Source: an uncultured Mycoplasmatota bacterium
GTDB taxonomy: Bacteria > Bacillota_I > Bacilli_A > RF39 > UBA660
Assembly (NCBI GenBank): GCA_900551925.1
Contig: URXR01000009.1
Location: 1 to 26,272, forward strand
Reading direction: 5' to 3'
Length of the DNA: 26,272 nucleotides
The first letter of the stretch is position 1; each line of letters opens with the position of its first letter. The position numbers and the translations under genes were made by a program. Positions 15,158-22,229 of this stretch are shown here, in pieces. The notes beneath the pieces were generated by a model. It was given only the letters and a program-made list of their open reading frames with translations, made no database searches and was not told the DNA's origin.

Positions 15158-15370
15158 ATGGAAAAGGTAGGAAGTAGTAAGTTTTATGAATTTATGACAA
15201 GAAATGTTAAAGAATTTAGTAAGATTAAACTTGTTATTATGGCCTTTTTAATAATTGGACTTGGAGCTTTTGCTTCTTATTTAATTACTTATTCTTATGC
15301 TATTTTTGGAACTGAAGTAGAAGGTGAGAAAGTAATAGAGGTTACAGTTTCTACTGATAATGTTAAGTAA
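15158..15370 (+). CDS. 70-residue membrane protein with the SYAIF export module
   Basis: A basic N terminus (1-24), one membrane segment (about 25-45), then TYSYAIFGTEVEGEKVIEVTV and a stop. The whole protein matches the N-terminal export module of the glycine-rich proteins at 1-2066 and 11615-12818, including NVKEFSKIK before the membrane segment against DVKEINKVF. It has no passenger domain. The ribosome binding site is GGGTGAT and the gene lies 25 bases after the prepilin peptidase. A terminator follows directly. It may be a minor subunit of the surface structure built by this operon, or the remnant of a longer gene; both are inference. It does not have a canonical type IV prepilin G-FxxxE site. 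Confidence 0.8.
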   Translation: MEKVGSSKFYEFMTRNVKEFSKIKLVIMAFLIIGLGAFASYLITYSYAIFGTEVEGEKVIEVTVSTDNVK

Positions 15371-15388
15371 AATTAATTTTCAAATATG

Positions 15389-15411
15389 ATAGCTAGTTTT
15401 AGCTATTTTTT
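15389..15411 (+). terminator. Intrinsic terminator
   Basis: The 7-bp stem ATAGCTA (15389-15395) pairs with TAGCTAT (15400-15406), with a GTTT loop, followed by a T run. It ends the pilC-type operon. Confidence 0.75.
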
Positions 15412-15412
15412 A

Positions 15413-15441
15413 TTGACTGGAAAGCACTTTTGTGGTAAAAT
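15413..15441 (+). promoter_or_regulatory. pyk promoter
   Basis: TTGACT (15413-15418) and TAAAAT (15436-15441) are 17 bases apart. This is a strong sigma-A type promoter directly after the previous terminator. It rules out coding starts before about 15448. Confidence 0.65.
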
Positions 15442-15472
15442 TTTAATGCACTTTAAAGGAGAGATGATAGAT

Positions 15473-16873
15473 TTGAAAAAAACAAAAATATTAGCTAGTA
15501 TTGGTCCTAGTAGTAATGAAGTAGAGACTTTTAGAGAAATGGTTATTAATGGAGTAAATGTAGCTAGAATTAATTTTTCTCATGCTACACTTGAGGAAAG
15601 AGAGAAAGCTGTTGATACTGTAATTAAAGTTCGTAATGAACTTAATTTAAATATAGGTATTTTATATGATACAAAGGGTCCAGAGTTTCGAAATGATGAG
15701 GTAGAAAATGGAGAGTTATTATTAGAAGAAGGTAAGGAAATAAAAATTTTTAAAGAGCATATTTTAGGGACTAAAGAAGGATTTTCTGTTAATTATCCGG
15801 AAGCTTTGGATGATTTAGAAGCTGGTAATATTATTTTACTAGAAAATGGATTAATGAAAATAAAGGTTATTAGTAAAACTAAAGATTATGTAAATTGTAA
15901 GATAATAAATGGAGGAGTTTTAGGTAATAAGAAAAGTTTAAATGTTCCAGATTTAAAACTAAATATTCCTTTTATTAATGATACTGATTATGAAGATATA
16001 GTTTATGCATGCAAGCATAATGCTGATTTTATAGCACTTTCATTTGTTTCTACTAAGGAAGATGTACTTAGTGTTAGAAAAATTCTAAAAGAACAAAATA
16101 GAGAAGATATTAAATTAATATCTAAGATTGAAAGTATGACTGGAATAAAAAATATTGATGAGATAATTGAAGTATCTGATGGAATTATGGTTGCAAGAGG
16201 AGATCTTGGGGTAGAAGTTCCAATGACTAAACTTCCTATATATCAAAAAATGATTATTACAAAATGTCGTGAAAAAGGGAAAATATGTATTGTTGCAACA
16301 GAGATGCTTGAGTCAATGAAAAAGAATTCTCGTCCTACTAGAGCAGAAGTAAGTGATGTTGCTAATGCGGTTCTAGATGGGACAGATGCTGTTATGTTAA
16401 GCGGAGAAACTACTACTGGTAAGTATCCAATAGAAACTGTTAGATTTATGGCAGATATTTGTGAAGAAGCTGAAAAGTTTTATGATAATAGTTTTAATTT
16501 TAAAGTTAAAACAGGTATTACGGAAACTATTGCTACTAGTGTAGTTGAAAGTTCTAAAGTATTTGATATTAAGTTGGTAGTGGCTTCTACTGTAAGTGGA
16601 TATACCGCTAGAGGAATTAGTAATTTAAAACCTAATTGTCATATTTTAGCTACTTGTACAAGTAGTGAAGTAGCTAGAAGCTTAGCTCTTAATTATGGAG
16701 TTGTTACCACAGTAGTTCCTGTTGTTACTAGCACAGATGAAATTATTAAAATTGCTCGTAATAAGGCTATAGATATATTTAAACTTACTAAAGGAGATAA
16801 AATTTTAATTACTGGTGGTTCGGCTATTTCTCATAAGAGAACAACTAATTTTATGAAAATTGAAGAGATATAA
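15473..16873 (+). CDS. pyk: Pyruvate kinase
   Basis: Pyruvate kinase makes pyruvate and ATP from phosphoenolpyruvate, the last step of glycolysis. The TTG at 15473 gives 466 residues beginning MKKTKILASIGPSS, the conserved N terminus; AAAGGAG ends 11 bases before it. An in-frame ATG at 15464 is possible but only two bases from that site. Visible motifs are ARINFSH, DTKGPEFR, the catalytic block ISKIESMTGI (Lys218, Glu220), MVARGDLGVE (Asp244), VATEMLESM and PTRAEVSDVANAVLDG. It lacks the C-terminal PEP-utiliser-like extension found in Bacillus pyruvate kinase and is the short form. It is transcribed alone between a promoter and a terminator. Confidence 0.95.
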   Translation: MKKTKILASIGPSSNEVETFREMVINGVNVARINFSHATLEEREKAVDTVIKVRNELNLNIGILYDTKGPEFRNDEVENGELLLEEGKEIKIFKEHILGTKEGFSVNYPEALDDLEAGNIILLENGLMKIKVISKTKDYVNCKIINGGVLGNKKSLNVPDLKLNIPFINDTDYEDIVYACKHNADFIALSFVSTKEDVLSVRKILKEQNREDIKLISKIESMTGIKNIDEIIEVSDGIMVARGDLGVEVPMTKLPIYQKMIITKCREKGKICIVATEMLESMKKNSRPTRAEVSDVANAVLDGTDAVMLSGETTTGKYPIETVRFMADICEEAEKFYDNSFNFKVKTGITETIATSVVESSKVFDIKLVVASTVSGYTARGISNLKPNCHILATCTSSEVARSLALNYGVVTTVVPVVTSTDEIIKIARNKAIDIFKLTKGDKILITGGSAISHKRTTNFMKIEEI

Positions 16874-16900
16874 GAGACTATTAAGATGGTCTTTTTTCTT
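16872..16900 (+). terminator. pyk intrinsic terminator
   Basis: A 10-position stem (16872-16881 with 16886-16895, two G-T pairs) has a TAAG loop and a T-rich tail. It begins inside the pyk stop codon. Confidence 0.75.
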
Positions 16901-16931
16901 TTGGTAATATTTGGTAATTGTCTTTTTGTTA

Positions 16932-16959
16932 TTGCTTTTTGTAGCAAATATAGTACAAT
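16932..16959 (+). promoter_or_regulatory. Promoter of the HTH gene
   Basis: TTGCTT (16932-16937) and TACAAT (16954-16959) are 16 bases apart. The expected start of transcription touches the TGGAGG ribosome binding site. Confidence 0.5.
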
Positions 16960-16976
16960 TTATTTGGAGGATAGAT

Positions 16977-17216
16977 ATGGAAAAAGAGAAATTGTTACTA
17001 GATTTAGAATATGAATTTATTTGTGATTTTATAAAACTTAGAAAAGATAATGGTCTTACTCAGGCCTCACTTGCTGAAATGGCTGGAGTAGTTAGAGAGA
17101 AAATAGCTAAAATTGAAAATCATTTAAATTCTCCTCAACTTAATTCATTAATTAAAATATTAGAACCAATAGGATATACTGTAAAAATAGTTCCTATAAA
17201 TAAGGAGGATAGATAA
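16977..17216 (+). CDS. XRE-family helix-turn-helix regulator (antitoxin-like)
   Basis: The ATG at 16977 with TGGAGG gives 79 residues; the longer frame from 16911 covers the promoter. An XRE/Cro HTH fills residues about 17-72 (LRKDNGLTQASLAEMAGV, then EKIAKIENHLNSPQLNSLIKIL), followed by YTVKIVPINK. This short form with the GYTVKIVP tail is like HigA/HipB-type antitoxins, which usually pair with a RelE/HigB toxin. Here no such toxin is present. The next gene starts one base after the stop codon and is of unknown type. The recognition helix contains VREKIAKIE, a slight departure from the usual form. Confidence 0.88.
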   Translation: MEKEKLLLDLEYEFICDFIKLRKDNGLTQASLAEMAGVVREKIAKIENHLNSPQLNSLIKILEPIGYTVKIVPINKEDR

Positions 17217-17217
17217 T

Positions 17218-17736
17218 ATGGGGATGTATATAAAGGGTGGTTTAATTACGAGAATTGATATTTTTGATTATGATGATAGAGGTAAGGAATTGATTGATAA
17301 GTTCTTTGATTTTGATTTATTAACTAAAAAGGATAACTCTTATTTTATAAAGAAAGATATTTTTGATAAAGAATTTAAAAATTTAAGAATGGAACTTCTA
17401 TCTTTGACTAATGAAGATTCTGATTGTTTTAGAAATAGTGAGGCATATGTACTTGGTACTACTATTGATAAACTTATTTCTAATAAAGTTTATTTAACTG
17501 ATGATCATACGGAGTTTTATTTTGAAAACTATAAAGATGTTAAATTTGATACAATTTATTATAGAATTAGATATCGCTATCTTTCTATGAATATATATTT
17601 TATTACTCTTATTTGGGATATTGATAAGGTTTATTGTGAAGATGAATATTTCTTTAATTTGTTAGTTAATAACTTAGTAAGAAAAGCATTAACTAATAAA
17701 CTTAAATACTTAACATGGTTTACGGTAACAAGTTAA
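17218..17736 (+). CDS. Unknown protein in operon with the HTH regulator
   Basis: I do not recognise this 172-residue protein. It is soluble-looking, acidic in the first half and rich in Asp, Phe and Tyr (IDIFDYDDRG, FFDFDLL, TIYYRIRYRYLSMNIYF), with no signal peptide. The ATG lies one base after the HTH stop codon, and its AAGGAGG site is inside the HTH gene, so the two are translated together. The pairing with an antitoxin-like HTH suggests the partner of a regulatory or toxin-antitoxin pair, but nothing in the sequence shows toxin activity. Confidence 0.75.
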   Translation: MGMYIKGGLITRIDIFDYDDRGKELIDKFFDFDLLTKKDNSYFIKKDIFDKEFKNLRMELLSLTNEDSDCFRNSEAYVLGTTIDKLISNKVYLTDDHTEFYFENYKDVKFDTIYYRIRYRYLSMNIYFITLIWDIDKVYCEDEYFFNLLVNNLVRKALTNKLKYLTWFTVTS

Positions 17737-17754
17737 ATAAATTTTGCCTCTTTA

Positions 17755-17763
17755 TGATATAAT
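17755..17763 (+). promoter_or_regulatory. Extended -10 promoter of the patatin-like gene
   Basis: TGATATAAT is an extended -10 sequence just after the stop of the previous gene. No clear -35 is visible. Confidence 0.45.
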
Positions 17764-17782
17764 ATAATAGAGGTGGTTATTG

Positions 17783-19057
17783 ATGCGTGCTTTAGTGTTA
17801 TCAGGGGGCGGTGCTAAAGGTTCTTATCAACTTGGAGTGTATAAAGCACTTAAAAAATTAGGAATAAAAATAGATATTATTACTGGTACTTCAATTGGTT
17901 CAATAAATGGAGCTCTTTTAGTAGCAGGAGATTATAAAAAAGCTAAAAAGATGTGGCTTAGTATTAAGACAACAGAAGTTTTAAATTATGACTTAGAAAA
18001 ACCTAGTGATTATACAAAAGCTGCAAAAGAAATATTTGAAAATAAAGGTTTAAAATTTGATAAAGCTGAAGGATTTATTACGAAAGTAATAGATGAGGAA
18101 AAGGTAAGAAAATCTAAGATTGATTATGGTTTAGTTACAGTTAATTTAAAAAATAGAGTTCCTAAAATGCTTACTAAAGAAAGGATTCCTAAAGGAAAAC
18201 TTGTTTCTTATATTATTGCTTCTGCTACTTGTTTTCCAGCTGTTGAAAAAAAGGAGATAGATGGTGAATATTATATAGATGGTGGTTATTATGATAATTT
18301 ACCTATTAATTTAGCTGTGGATATGGGGGCAGATGAGGTTATTGCAGTTGATTTGGCAGCTATTGGAATAAAACAAAAAGTAAAGGATAAAACTGTTAAA
18401 ATAGATTACATAAAGAATAAAAATAAAGAGCATTTTACTCTTAATTTTGATCCAGAAATAGCTCGTAGGAATATAAAAATAGGTTATAATGATACAATGA
18501 AACATTATAAAAAACTAGAGGGCAATATTTATACTTTTAAGAAAGGGGCTTTAGATAATAATTATAATAAAATTAGTGATTATTATATAAAGCTAATTAA
18601 AAAGATTTTACTTTCTGATAAAAAGAGTATTACTTTAACAGAGATATTAAAAAATAAAAGATATCAAAATATATTTTTAAATATAAAACAAAATAAAAAA
18701 ATAGATAAAGAGATAAATAATTCTTTAGAGTATTTAGCAACTATTTTTGAACTTCCTGAGGAAAAAATATATAATATTGATGCATTTAATAGAAAGCTTA
18801 TTAGAGAAGTTAAAACATTGGATTATATTACGCTTGATAAGAATTTAAAAGGGAAAATGCTTATAGGATATATTTATAATAAATATATGAATACTAGTGA
18901 TAAAGAAGAAGTATATAAAAAATTATTTAATATTGCTTTAATTTTTCAAAAAGATTTTTTGGCAGCACTTTATTTAATTTCAATTTCTAATAAATATCCT
19001 TTAACATTGAAGAGTGAAAGATTTTATGAAGAAATTTTAAGTACTATAAAAAATTAA
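17783..19057 (+). CDS. Patatin-like phospholipase / acyl hydrolase
   Basis: Patatin-family serine hydrolases cleave acyl chains from phospholipids or other lipids. The ATG at 17783 (ribosome binding site GAGGTGG) gives 424 residues; a TTG three bases earlier is in frame but less likely. The oxyanion loop is SGGGAKGSYQLG (residues 7-18), the nucleophile is in GTSIGS (Ser37), and the dyad Asp is in DGGYYDNLP (Asp166). The patatin domain ends near residue 220. The C-terminal 200 residues are Lys-rich and helical, without a recognised domain. There is no signal peptide, so it acts inside the cell, probably in membrane lipid turnover (inference). Confidence 0.93.
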   Translation: MRALVLSGGGAKGSYQLGVYKALKKLGIKIDIITGTSIGSINGALLVAGDYKKAKKMWLSIKTTEVLNYDLEKPSDYTKAAKEIFENKGLKFDKAEGFITKVIDEEKVRKSKIDYGLVTVNLKNRVPKMLTKERIPKGKLVSYIIASATCFPAVEKKEIDGEYYIDGGYYDNLPINLAVDMGADEVIAVDLAAIGIKQKVKDKTVKIDYIKNKNKEHFTLNFDPEIARRNIKIGYNDTMKHYKKLEGNIYTFKKGALDNNYNKISDYYIKLIKKILLSDKKSITLTEILKNKRYQNIFLNIKQNKKIDKEINNSLEYLATIFELPEEKIYNIDAFNRKLIREVKTLDYITLDKNLKGKMLIGYIYNKYMNTSDKEEVYKKLFNIALIFQKDFLAALYLISISNKYPLTLKSERFYEEILSTIKN

Positions 19058-19089
19058 ATGTAAAATATTGTCTAATTTACACTAATTGC

Positions 19090-19118
19090 TTGTCATGTTT
19101 TTAAATATAATATATTCT
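19090..19118 (+). promoter_or_regulatory. rpoZ promoter (tentative)
   Basis: TTGTCA (19090-19095) and TATTCT (19113-19118) are 17 bases apart; an overlapping TATATT at 19111 would give 15. The region is AT-rich, so the choice is uncertain. Confidence 0.35.
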
Positions 19119-19140
19119 TAATATAGGGAGTGTGATAATA

Positions 19141-19341
19141 GTGATATATCCTTCAATTGACAAATTACTTTTGCATGTTGATTCTAAATATCGTTTAGTG
19201 CATATTGCAGCTCAAAGAAGTAATGAAATAAAAGAAACTCATCATTTACAAATGAAAGAGCAGGATTATATATCAAAAAAACCTATTGGTAGAGCATTAG
19301 AGGAAGTGGAAAAAGATCTAATTGAAATTAAAAAGAATTAG
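19141..19341 (+). CDS. rpoZ: DNA-directed RNA polymerase omega subunit
   Basis: Omega helps fold and hold the beta-prime subunit of RNA polymerase. The GTG at 19141 gives 66 residues (MIYPSIDKLL...), with GGGAG ten bases upstream; the GTG at 19132 is only one base from that site and is less likely. YRLVHIAAQRSNEI and KKPIGRALEEVEKDL are the two conserved omega segments. The protein is short, as usual in Bacilli. It is followed by recX after 26 bases without a terminator. Confidence 0.93.
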   Translation: MIYPSIDKLLLHVDSKYRLVHIAAQRSNEIKETHHLQMKEQDYISKKPIGRALEEVEKDLIEIKKN

Positions 19342-19367
19342 ACTTTTTTATTTTAAGGAGAAGTAAT

Positions 19368-20105
19368 ATGAAAATAGAAAAATATCGTTATTTAACAAAT
19401 GGAAAATATAAAGTAACTATTGATGATAAAGATTATATAATTTATGAGGATGTAATTTTGAAATATAATATTTTAGCTTTAAAAGAAATTGATGAAAAAA
19501 AGTTAGATTTATATTTAAAAGATAATGATTATTATGAAGCTTATTATTTAGCAATAAAATACATAAAAACTAAACTTCGTACTCCTAAGGAGGTTCGGGT
19601 TTATCTACTTAAAAATAATTATGCTAAAAACATTATAGATAAAGTTATTTTAAAGTTAGAAGCTGATAAATATTTAGATGATAATGTTTATACTGTTTCT
19701 TACATAAATGATCAAATATATTTAAAAAATGTTGGTCCTTTAAAAATTAAAAATGATTTAGAAAAATTAGGAATAGATAAGACTATTATCTTAGAGAATT
19801 TAAAGATATATACTAAAGAAAAGCAAGAGGAAAAAATCGAAAAATATATAAAAAAAGAGATTAAACTTAATAAAAACAAGTCAGAGGTAATGCTTAAAAA
19901 TAATATACTTAATAAACTTATAAATAAAGGTTTCTATAAAGAAGATATTTTAAAATATTTAAATAATGTTTCTATAGATGAAGATGATTTATATAAAAAA
20001 GAATATGATAAACTATATAACAAATTATCAAAAAAATATAGTGGTAAGGAATTAGAATTTAAAATAAAACAAAAACTTAGTCAAAAGGGTTTTTATAACA
20101 ATTAA
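19368..20105 (+). CDS. recX: RecX family regulator of RecA
   Basis: RecX binds RecA filaments and limits their growth during recombination and DNA repair. The 245-residue protein is Lys-rich and all-helical, with the repeated three-helix RecX units. These include a block at about 58-110 (AIKYIKTKLRTPKEVRVYLL, then KLEADKYLDDNVYTVSYI) and later LKIKNDLEKLGID and KIKQKLSQKGF. The ATG has an AAGGAG ribosome binding site. It probably shares its message with rpoZ. No recA lies in the window. Confidence 0.9.
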   Translation: MKIEKYRYLTNGKYKVTIDDKDYIIYEDVILKYNILALKEIDEKKLDLYLKDNDYYEAYYLAIKYIKTKLRTPKEVRVYLLKNNYAKNIIDKVILKLEADKYLDDNVYTVSYINDQIYLKNVGPLKIKNDLEKLGIDKTIILENLKIYTKEKQEEKIEKYIKKEIKLNKNKSEVMLKNNILNKLINKGFYKEDILKYLNNVSIDEDDLYKKEYDKLYNKLSKKYSGKELEFKIKQKLSQKGFYNN

Positions 20106-20129
20106 AAAAGTGATGAAAATCACTTTTTT
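20104..20129. terminator. Bidirectional terminator between recX and prsA
   Basis: A perfect 11-bp stem, AAAAAAGTGAT (20104-20114) with its complement (20119-20129), has a GAAA tetraloop. The outer arms give A and T runs in both directions. It includes the recX stop and touches the prsA stop. Confidence 0.9.
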
Positions 20130-21132
20130 ATTCACTAGTAGTTTCGTTACTTGAGCTAGCTTGAGTTTTTAGACTAGTCATATATTCATTATAAGCTTTT
20201 TTAAGTTCACTATCTTCAAATTTTAGGCCAGCATCTTCTCTAATGTTTTCTAATGTTTCATAGTATAGGGTAGGATCGGCATTTAATTTTTCACTTACTA
20301 AATCTTCTAAGATATCACTTTTAACATCATCAAGTTCAGGTTTTTCTTTTTCATCTAATTTATAGATAATATGATATCCATAAGTTGTTTTGATAGGGCT
20401 ATCAGTATATTCTCCTTTTTTTAGAGCAAATGCTGCAGCATCGAATTCATCAACCATATCACCAGTTGAAATCCAGCCTAAACTACCACCATCACTAGCA
20501 GTAGAAGAATCATCAGAATATTTTTCGGCTAATTTGTCAAAGTCTTCGCCATCATCAAGTTTTTCAATAATATCTTCAGCTTGTTTTTTAGCTTCTTCAT
20601 CAGCAGCTTCTTGTTCTTCAGTAGTCATATCATCAGTAGTATCTGGAGCGATTAAGATATGTTTAACTTCAATATCACCATATACCTCATTTTCATAGTA
20701 GTCTTCTATTTCACTATCTTTGATATCTTTTTCAACATATTCATTTACGGCAAGATTACGACGATAAGTAAGAGTTAAATATTCTTTAACATCATCATCA
20801 TTTTCAAAACCATAATATGATAAAAGGTCTTCGTAAGCAATATCATTTTCTTCAGCTGATGATTTTAAATCTTCAATTTGAGAATCTATATATTCATTTT
20901 CTTCATCAGTTTCTTCATATTTGTCATTTAGAATTTCAGTATCTAATAAATCAACAAAGGCTTCTGCTCCATATTTATTTTTCAAGACGGTATATAAACT
21001 ATCCGCTGAAACTCCACCATTTTCTAAAGATGCTACTTTTTGTTCTCCATTTTTAAGAGTTGGTATTTCGCCACATCCTACTACTGCTACCATGATGATA
21101 GCAAGTATAAAAATTTTTTTCCAGTTTTTCAT
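20128..21132 (-). CDS. prsA: PrsA-type foldase lipoprotein (parvulin peptidyl-prolyl isomerase)
   Basis: PrsA is a lipid-anchored chaperone on the outer face of the membrane that helps secreted proteins fold. The 334-residue protein starts with a lipoprotein signal peptide whose lipobox is VVGC (Cys20). A SurA-like N-terminal helical region follows, then a parvulin domain (about 153-262: VKHILIAPDT, FDKLAEKYSDDSSTASDGGSLGW, TTYGYHIIYKLD; His158 and His254). The domain carries an acidic insertion near 164-185. The C-terminal helices re-join the N-terminal domain. The ATG has an AAGGAGG ribosome binding site and the gene has its own promoter. The many exported proteins nearby are possible clients. 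Confidence 0.93.
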   Translation of the reverse strand: MKNWKKIFILAIIMVAVVGCGEIPTLKNGEQKVASLENGGVSADSLYTVLKNKYGAEAFVDLLDTEILNDKYEETDEENEYIDSQIEDLKSSAEENDIAYEDLLSYYGFENDDDVKEYLTLTYRRNLAVNEYVEKDIKDSEIEDYYENEVYGDIEVKHILIAPDTTDDMTTEEQEAADEEAKKQAEDIIEKLDDGEDFDKLAEKYSDDSSTASDGGSLGWISTGDMVDEFDAAAFALKKGEYTDSPIKTTYGYHIIYKLDEKEKPELDDVKSDILEDLVSEKLNADPTLYYETLENIREDAGLKFEDSELKKAYNEYMTSLKTQASSSNETTSE

Positions 21133-21160
21133 TATTTCCTCCTTTTAAAACTACATATCT

Positions 21161-21189
21161 ATCATAACAAAAATAAACGTTCTTGACAA
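21161..21189 (-). promoter_or_regulatory. prsA promoter
   Basis: On the minus strand, TTGTCA (21184-21189) and TATGAT (21161-21166) are 17 bases apart. Confidence 0.65.
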
Positions 21190-21207
21190 TAATTAGACAT
21201 ATATATT

Positions 21208-21236
21208 CACAAAATTAACCTATTTCCCATAAAATA
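21208..21236 (+). promoter_or_regulatory. Sigma-K-like promoter of the YjcZ-type genes
   Basis: CACA (21208-21211) and CATAAAATA (21228-21236) are 16 bases apart. This fits the mother-cell sigma-K pattern (mACm, 16-17, CATAnnnTA). No good sigma-A promoter is seen here. The motif is short and the region AT-rich. Confidence 0.4.
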
Positions 21237-21267
21237 ATCTAGAACAAGAAAAAAAGGAGGAATAAAT

Positions 21268-21345
21268 ATGAATTATGTTTCATCATCAGCAATCGTATTA
21301 GTTTTATTTATCTTACTAATAATTATACTAGGTGCTTGGATTTAA
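21268..21345 (+). CDS. YjcZ-family sporulation microprotein
   Basis: A 25-residue protein that starts MNYVSSSAIV and continues as one hydrophobic helix ending LGAWI. It matches the tiny-membrane-protein (YjcZ) family of spore-forming Bacilli, whose core is VLFILLIIxGA. The ATG has an AAAAGGAGG ribosome binding site. The next microprotein gene follows after 13 bases. The function of the family is not established; it is linked to sporulation. Confidence 0.85.
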   Translation: MNYVSSSAIVLVLFILLIIILGAWI

Positions 21346-21358
21346 GGAGGTGTAATTT

Positions 21359-21493
21359 ATGAATAACAGAGATTGTTGTGAAGAGAATGTTAATACAACT
21401 CAACCATGCGCACCAAGATCATCTGGTCTTATAATAGCAGTAGTATTATATATATTACTAGCAATTATTTTAAGTTCGTTTAGAGCATGCTAA
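21359..21493 (+). CDS. Cys-containing membrane microprotein, YjcZ-like
   Basis: A 44-residue protein with a polar, Cys-rich N terminus (NNRDCCEEN, Cys at 6, 7 and 17), then one hydrophobic helix (GLIIAVVLYILLAIILSSF) and a final Cys. The ATG has an AAGGAGGTG ribosome binding site. It is in an operon with the YjcZ-type gene and followed by a terminator. The helix resembles the YjcZ core, but the Cys-rich head does not. It could sit in spore membranes or coat; that is inference. Confidence 0.75.
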   Translation: MNNRDCCEENVNTTQPCAPRSSGLIIAVVLYILLAIILSSFRAC

Positions 21494-21523
21494 AAATAAA
21501 AGGTTAAAGCCTTTTATTTTTTT
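21493..21523 (+). terminator. Intrinsic terminator
   Basis: An 11-bp perfect stem (21493-21503 with 21510-21520) has a 6-base loop and a T run after it. It ends the YjcZ-type operon. Confidence 0.85.
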
Positions 21524-21528
21524 GCTAC

Positions 21529-21557
21529 TTGAAAATAATGTGGTTTTATATTAGAAT
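21529..21557 (+). promoter_or_regulatory. Promoter of the 21594 gene
   Basis: TTGAAA (21529-21534) and TAGAAT (21552-21557) are 17 bases apart. Confidence 0.5.
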
Positions 21558-21593
21558 AGTAAAAAAGTTAAATTTAGATAGAGGGCGATAAGG

Positions 21594-22130
21594 TTGAAAG
21601 AAGTAGTTACTGATAATATTTATTTTGGATTTAGAAAAATGGAAAATTATAATTTTGATTTAGATGAATTAGAATATTATGAAGGATTAGTTTTACTGGA
21701 AAAAGAACATCGTAGTTTTAGTGTAAATGGTAAAAAGATAGTAGAGCTTTATAGAGATATTGAAACAGATGAAAGATTATATTTAACTGATGAGGGAGAA
21801 GTATTTAATTCTGATTGTTATGATTTTGTTTTTAATTTAGAAAGTATGAGTAGTTTTTTTGAAACATTTTCTCATATGAAATTAGATAGTGAAATAAAAC
21901 TTAGTCTTTATATACAATATAAAGATTTAATTAAAATATTAAAAGATAAAAAGAGAATAGCTACTGAGACTTTAATGGATTTAAGCAGAGATTTACAAGT
22001 GTTATATATAATGTATAATAATATTACAAATATAGATAATACGCTTGATTCTTCTAAACCAAAGGTACGAATGGCTAAGGTTATTGATTTTAATACCTAT
22101 AAAAATAATATTGATAAATCTCATACTTAA
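21594..22130 (+). CDS. Unknown cytosolic protein
   Basis: I do not recognise this 178-residue protein. It is acidic, with a beta-rich N-terminal half (VELYRDIETDERLYLTDEGEVF) and a helical C-terminal half ending KVIDFNTYKNN. The start is probably TTG 21594, with AGAGGG eight bases upstream; a later ATG at 21639 has no ribosome binding site. It is transcribed alone: promoter upstream, and its stop codon sits in the loop of the terminator hairpin. Confidence 0.75.
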   Translation: MKEVVTDNIYFGFRKMENYNFDLDELEYYEGLVLLEKEHRSFSVNGKKIVELYRDIETDERLYLTDEGEVFNSDCYDFVFNLESMSSFFETFSHMKLDSEIKLSLYIQYKDLIKILKDKKRIATETLMDLSRDLQVLYIMYNNITNIDNTLDSSKPKVRMAKVIDFNTYKNNIDKSHT

Positions 22131-22147
22131 GTATGGGGTTTATTTTT
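22116..22147 (+). terminator. Intrinsic terminator
   Basis: An 11-position stem (22116-22126 with 22131-22141, two T-G pairs) has a TTAA loop and a T-rich tail. The coding stop is in the loop. Confidence 0.75.
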
Positions 22148-22170
22148 AGATGAAAAGTATGTGAAAGATG

Positions 22171-22199
22171 TTGACTTCCTATTTTTATAATAATATAAT
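22171..22199 (+). promoter_or_regulatory. Promoter of the marR-ABC exporter operon
   Basis: TTGACT (22171-22176) and TATAAT (22194-22199) are 17 bases apart, a near-consensus sigma-A promoter. Confidence 0.75.
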
Positions 22200-22213
22200 G
22201 TTAGTATCCTAAC
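22200..22213 (+). promoter_or_regulatory. Probable MarR operator
   Basis: The inverted repeat GTTAG-TATC-CTAAC lies immediately after the -10 and over the expected transcription start. TTAG/CTAA palindromes are typical MarR-family sites. The position would let the regulator repress its own operon. Confidence 0.6.
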
Positions 22214-22229
22214 AAAAAGGAGAGCAAAA

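Noticed and set aside
15158..15370. The stub as a classical type IV prepilin
   Set aside because: No G-FxxxE processing site before the hydrophobic segment; it matches the SYA[LI]F export module instead.
15386..15472. Longer N terminus for pyruvate kinase
   Set aside because: It would begin inside the previous terminator and before the promoter at 15413-15441.
20390..21148. Several plus-strand frames antisense to prsA
   Set aside because: They are Ser/Leu-rich shadows of an acidic protein; prsA has signal peptide, domain and promoter.
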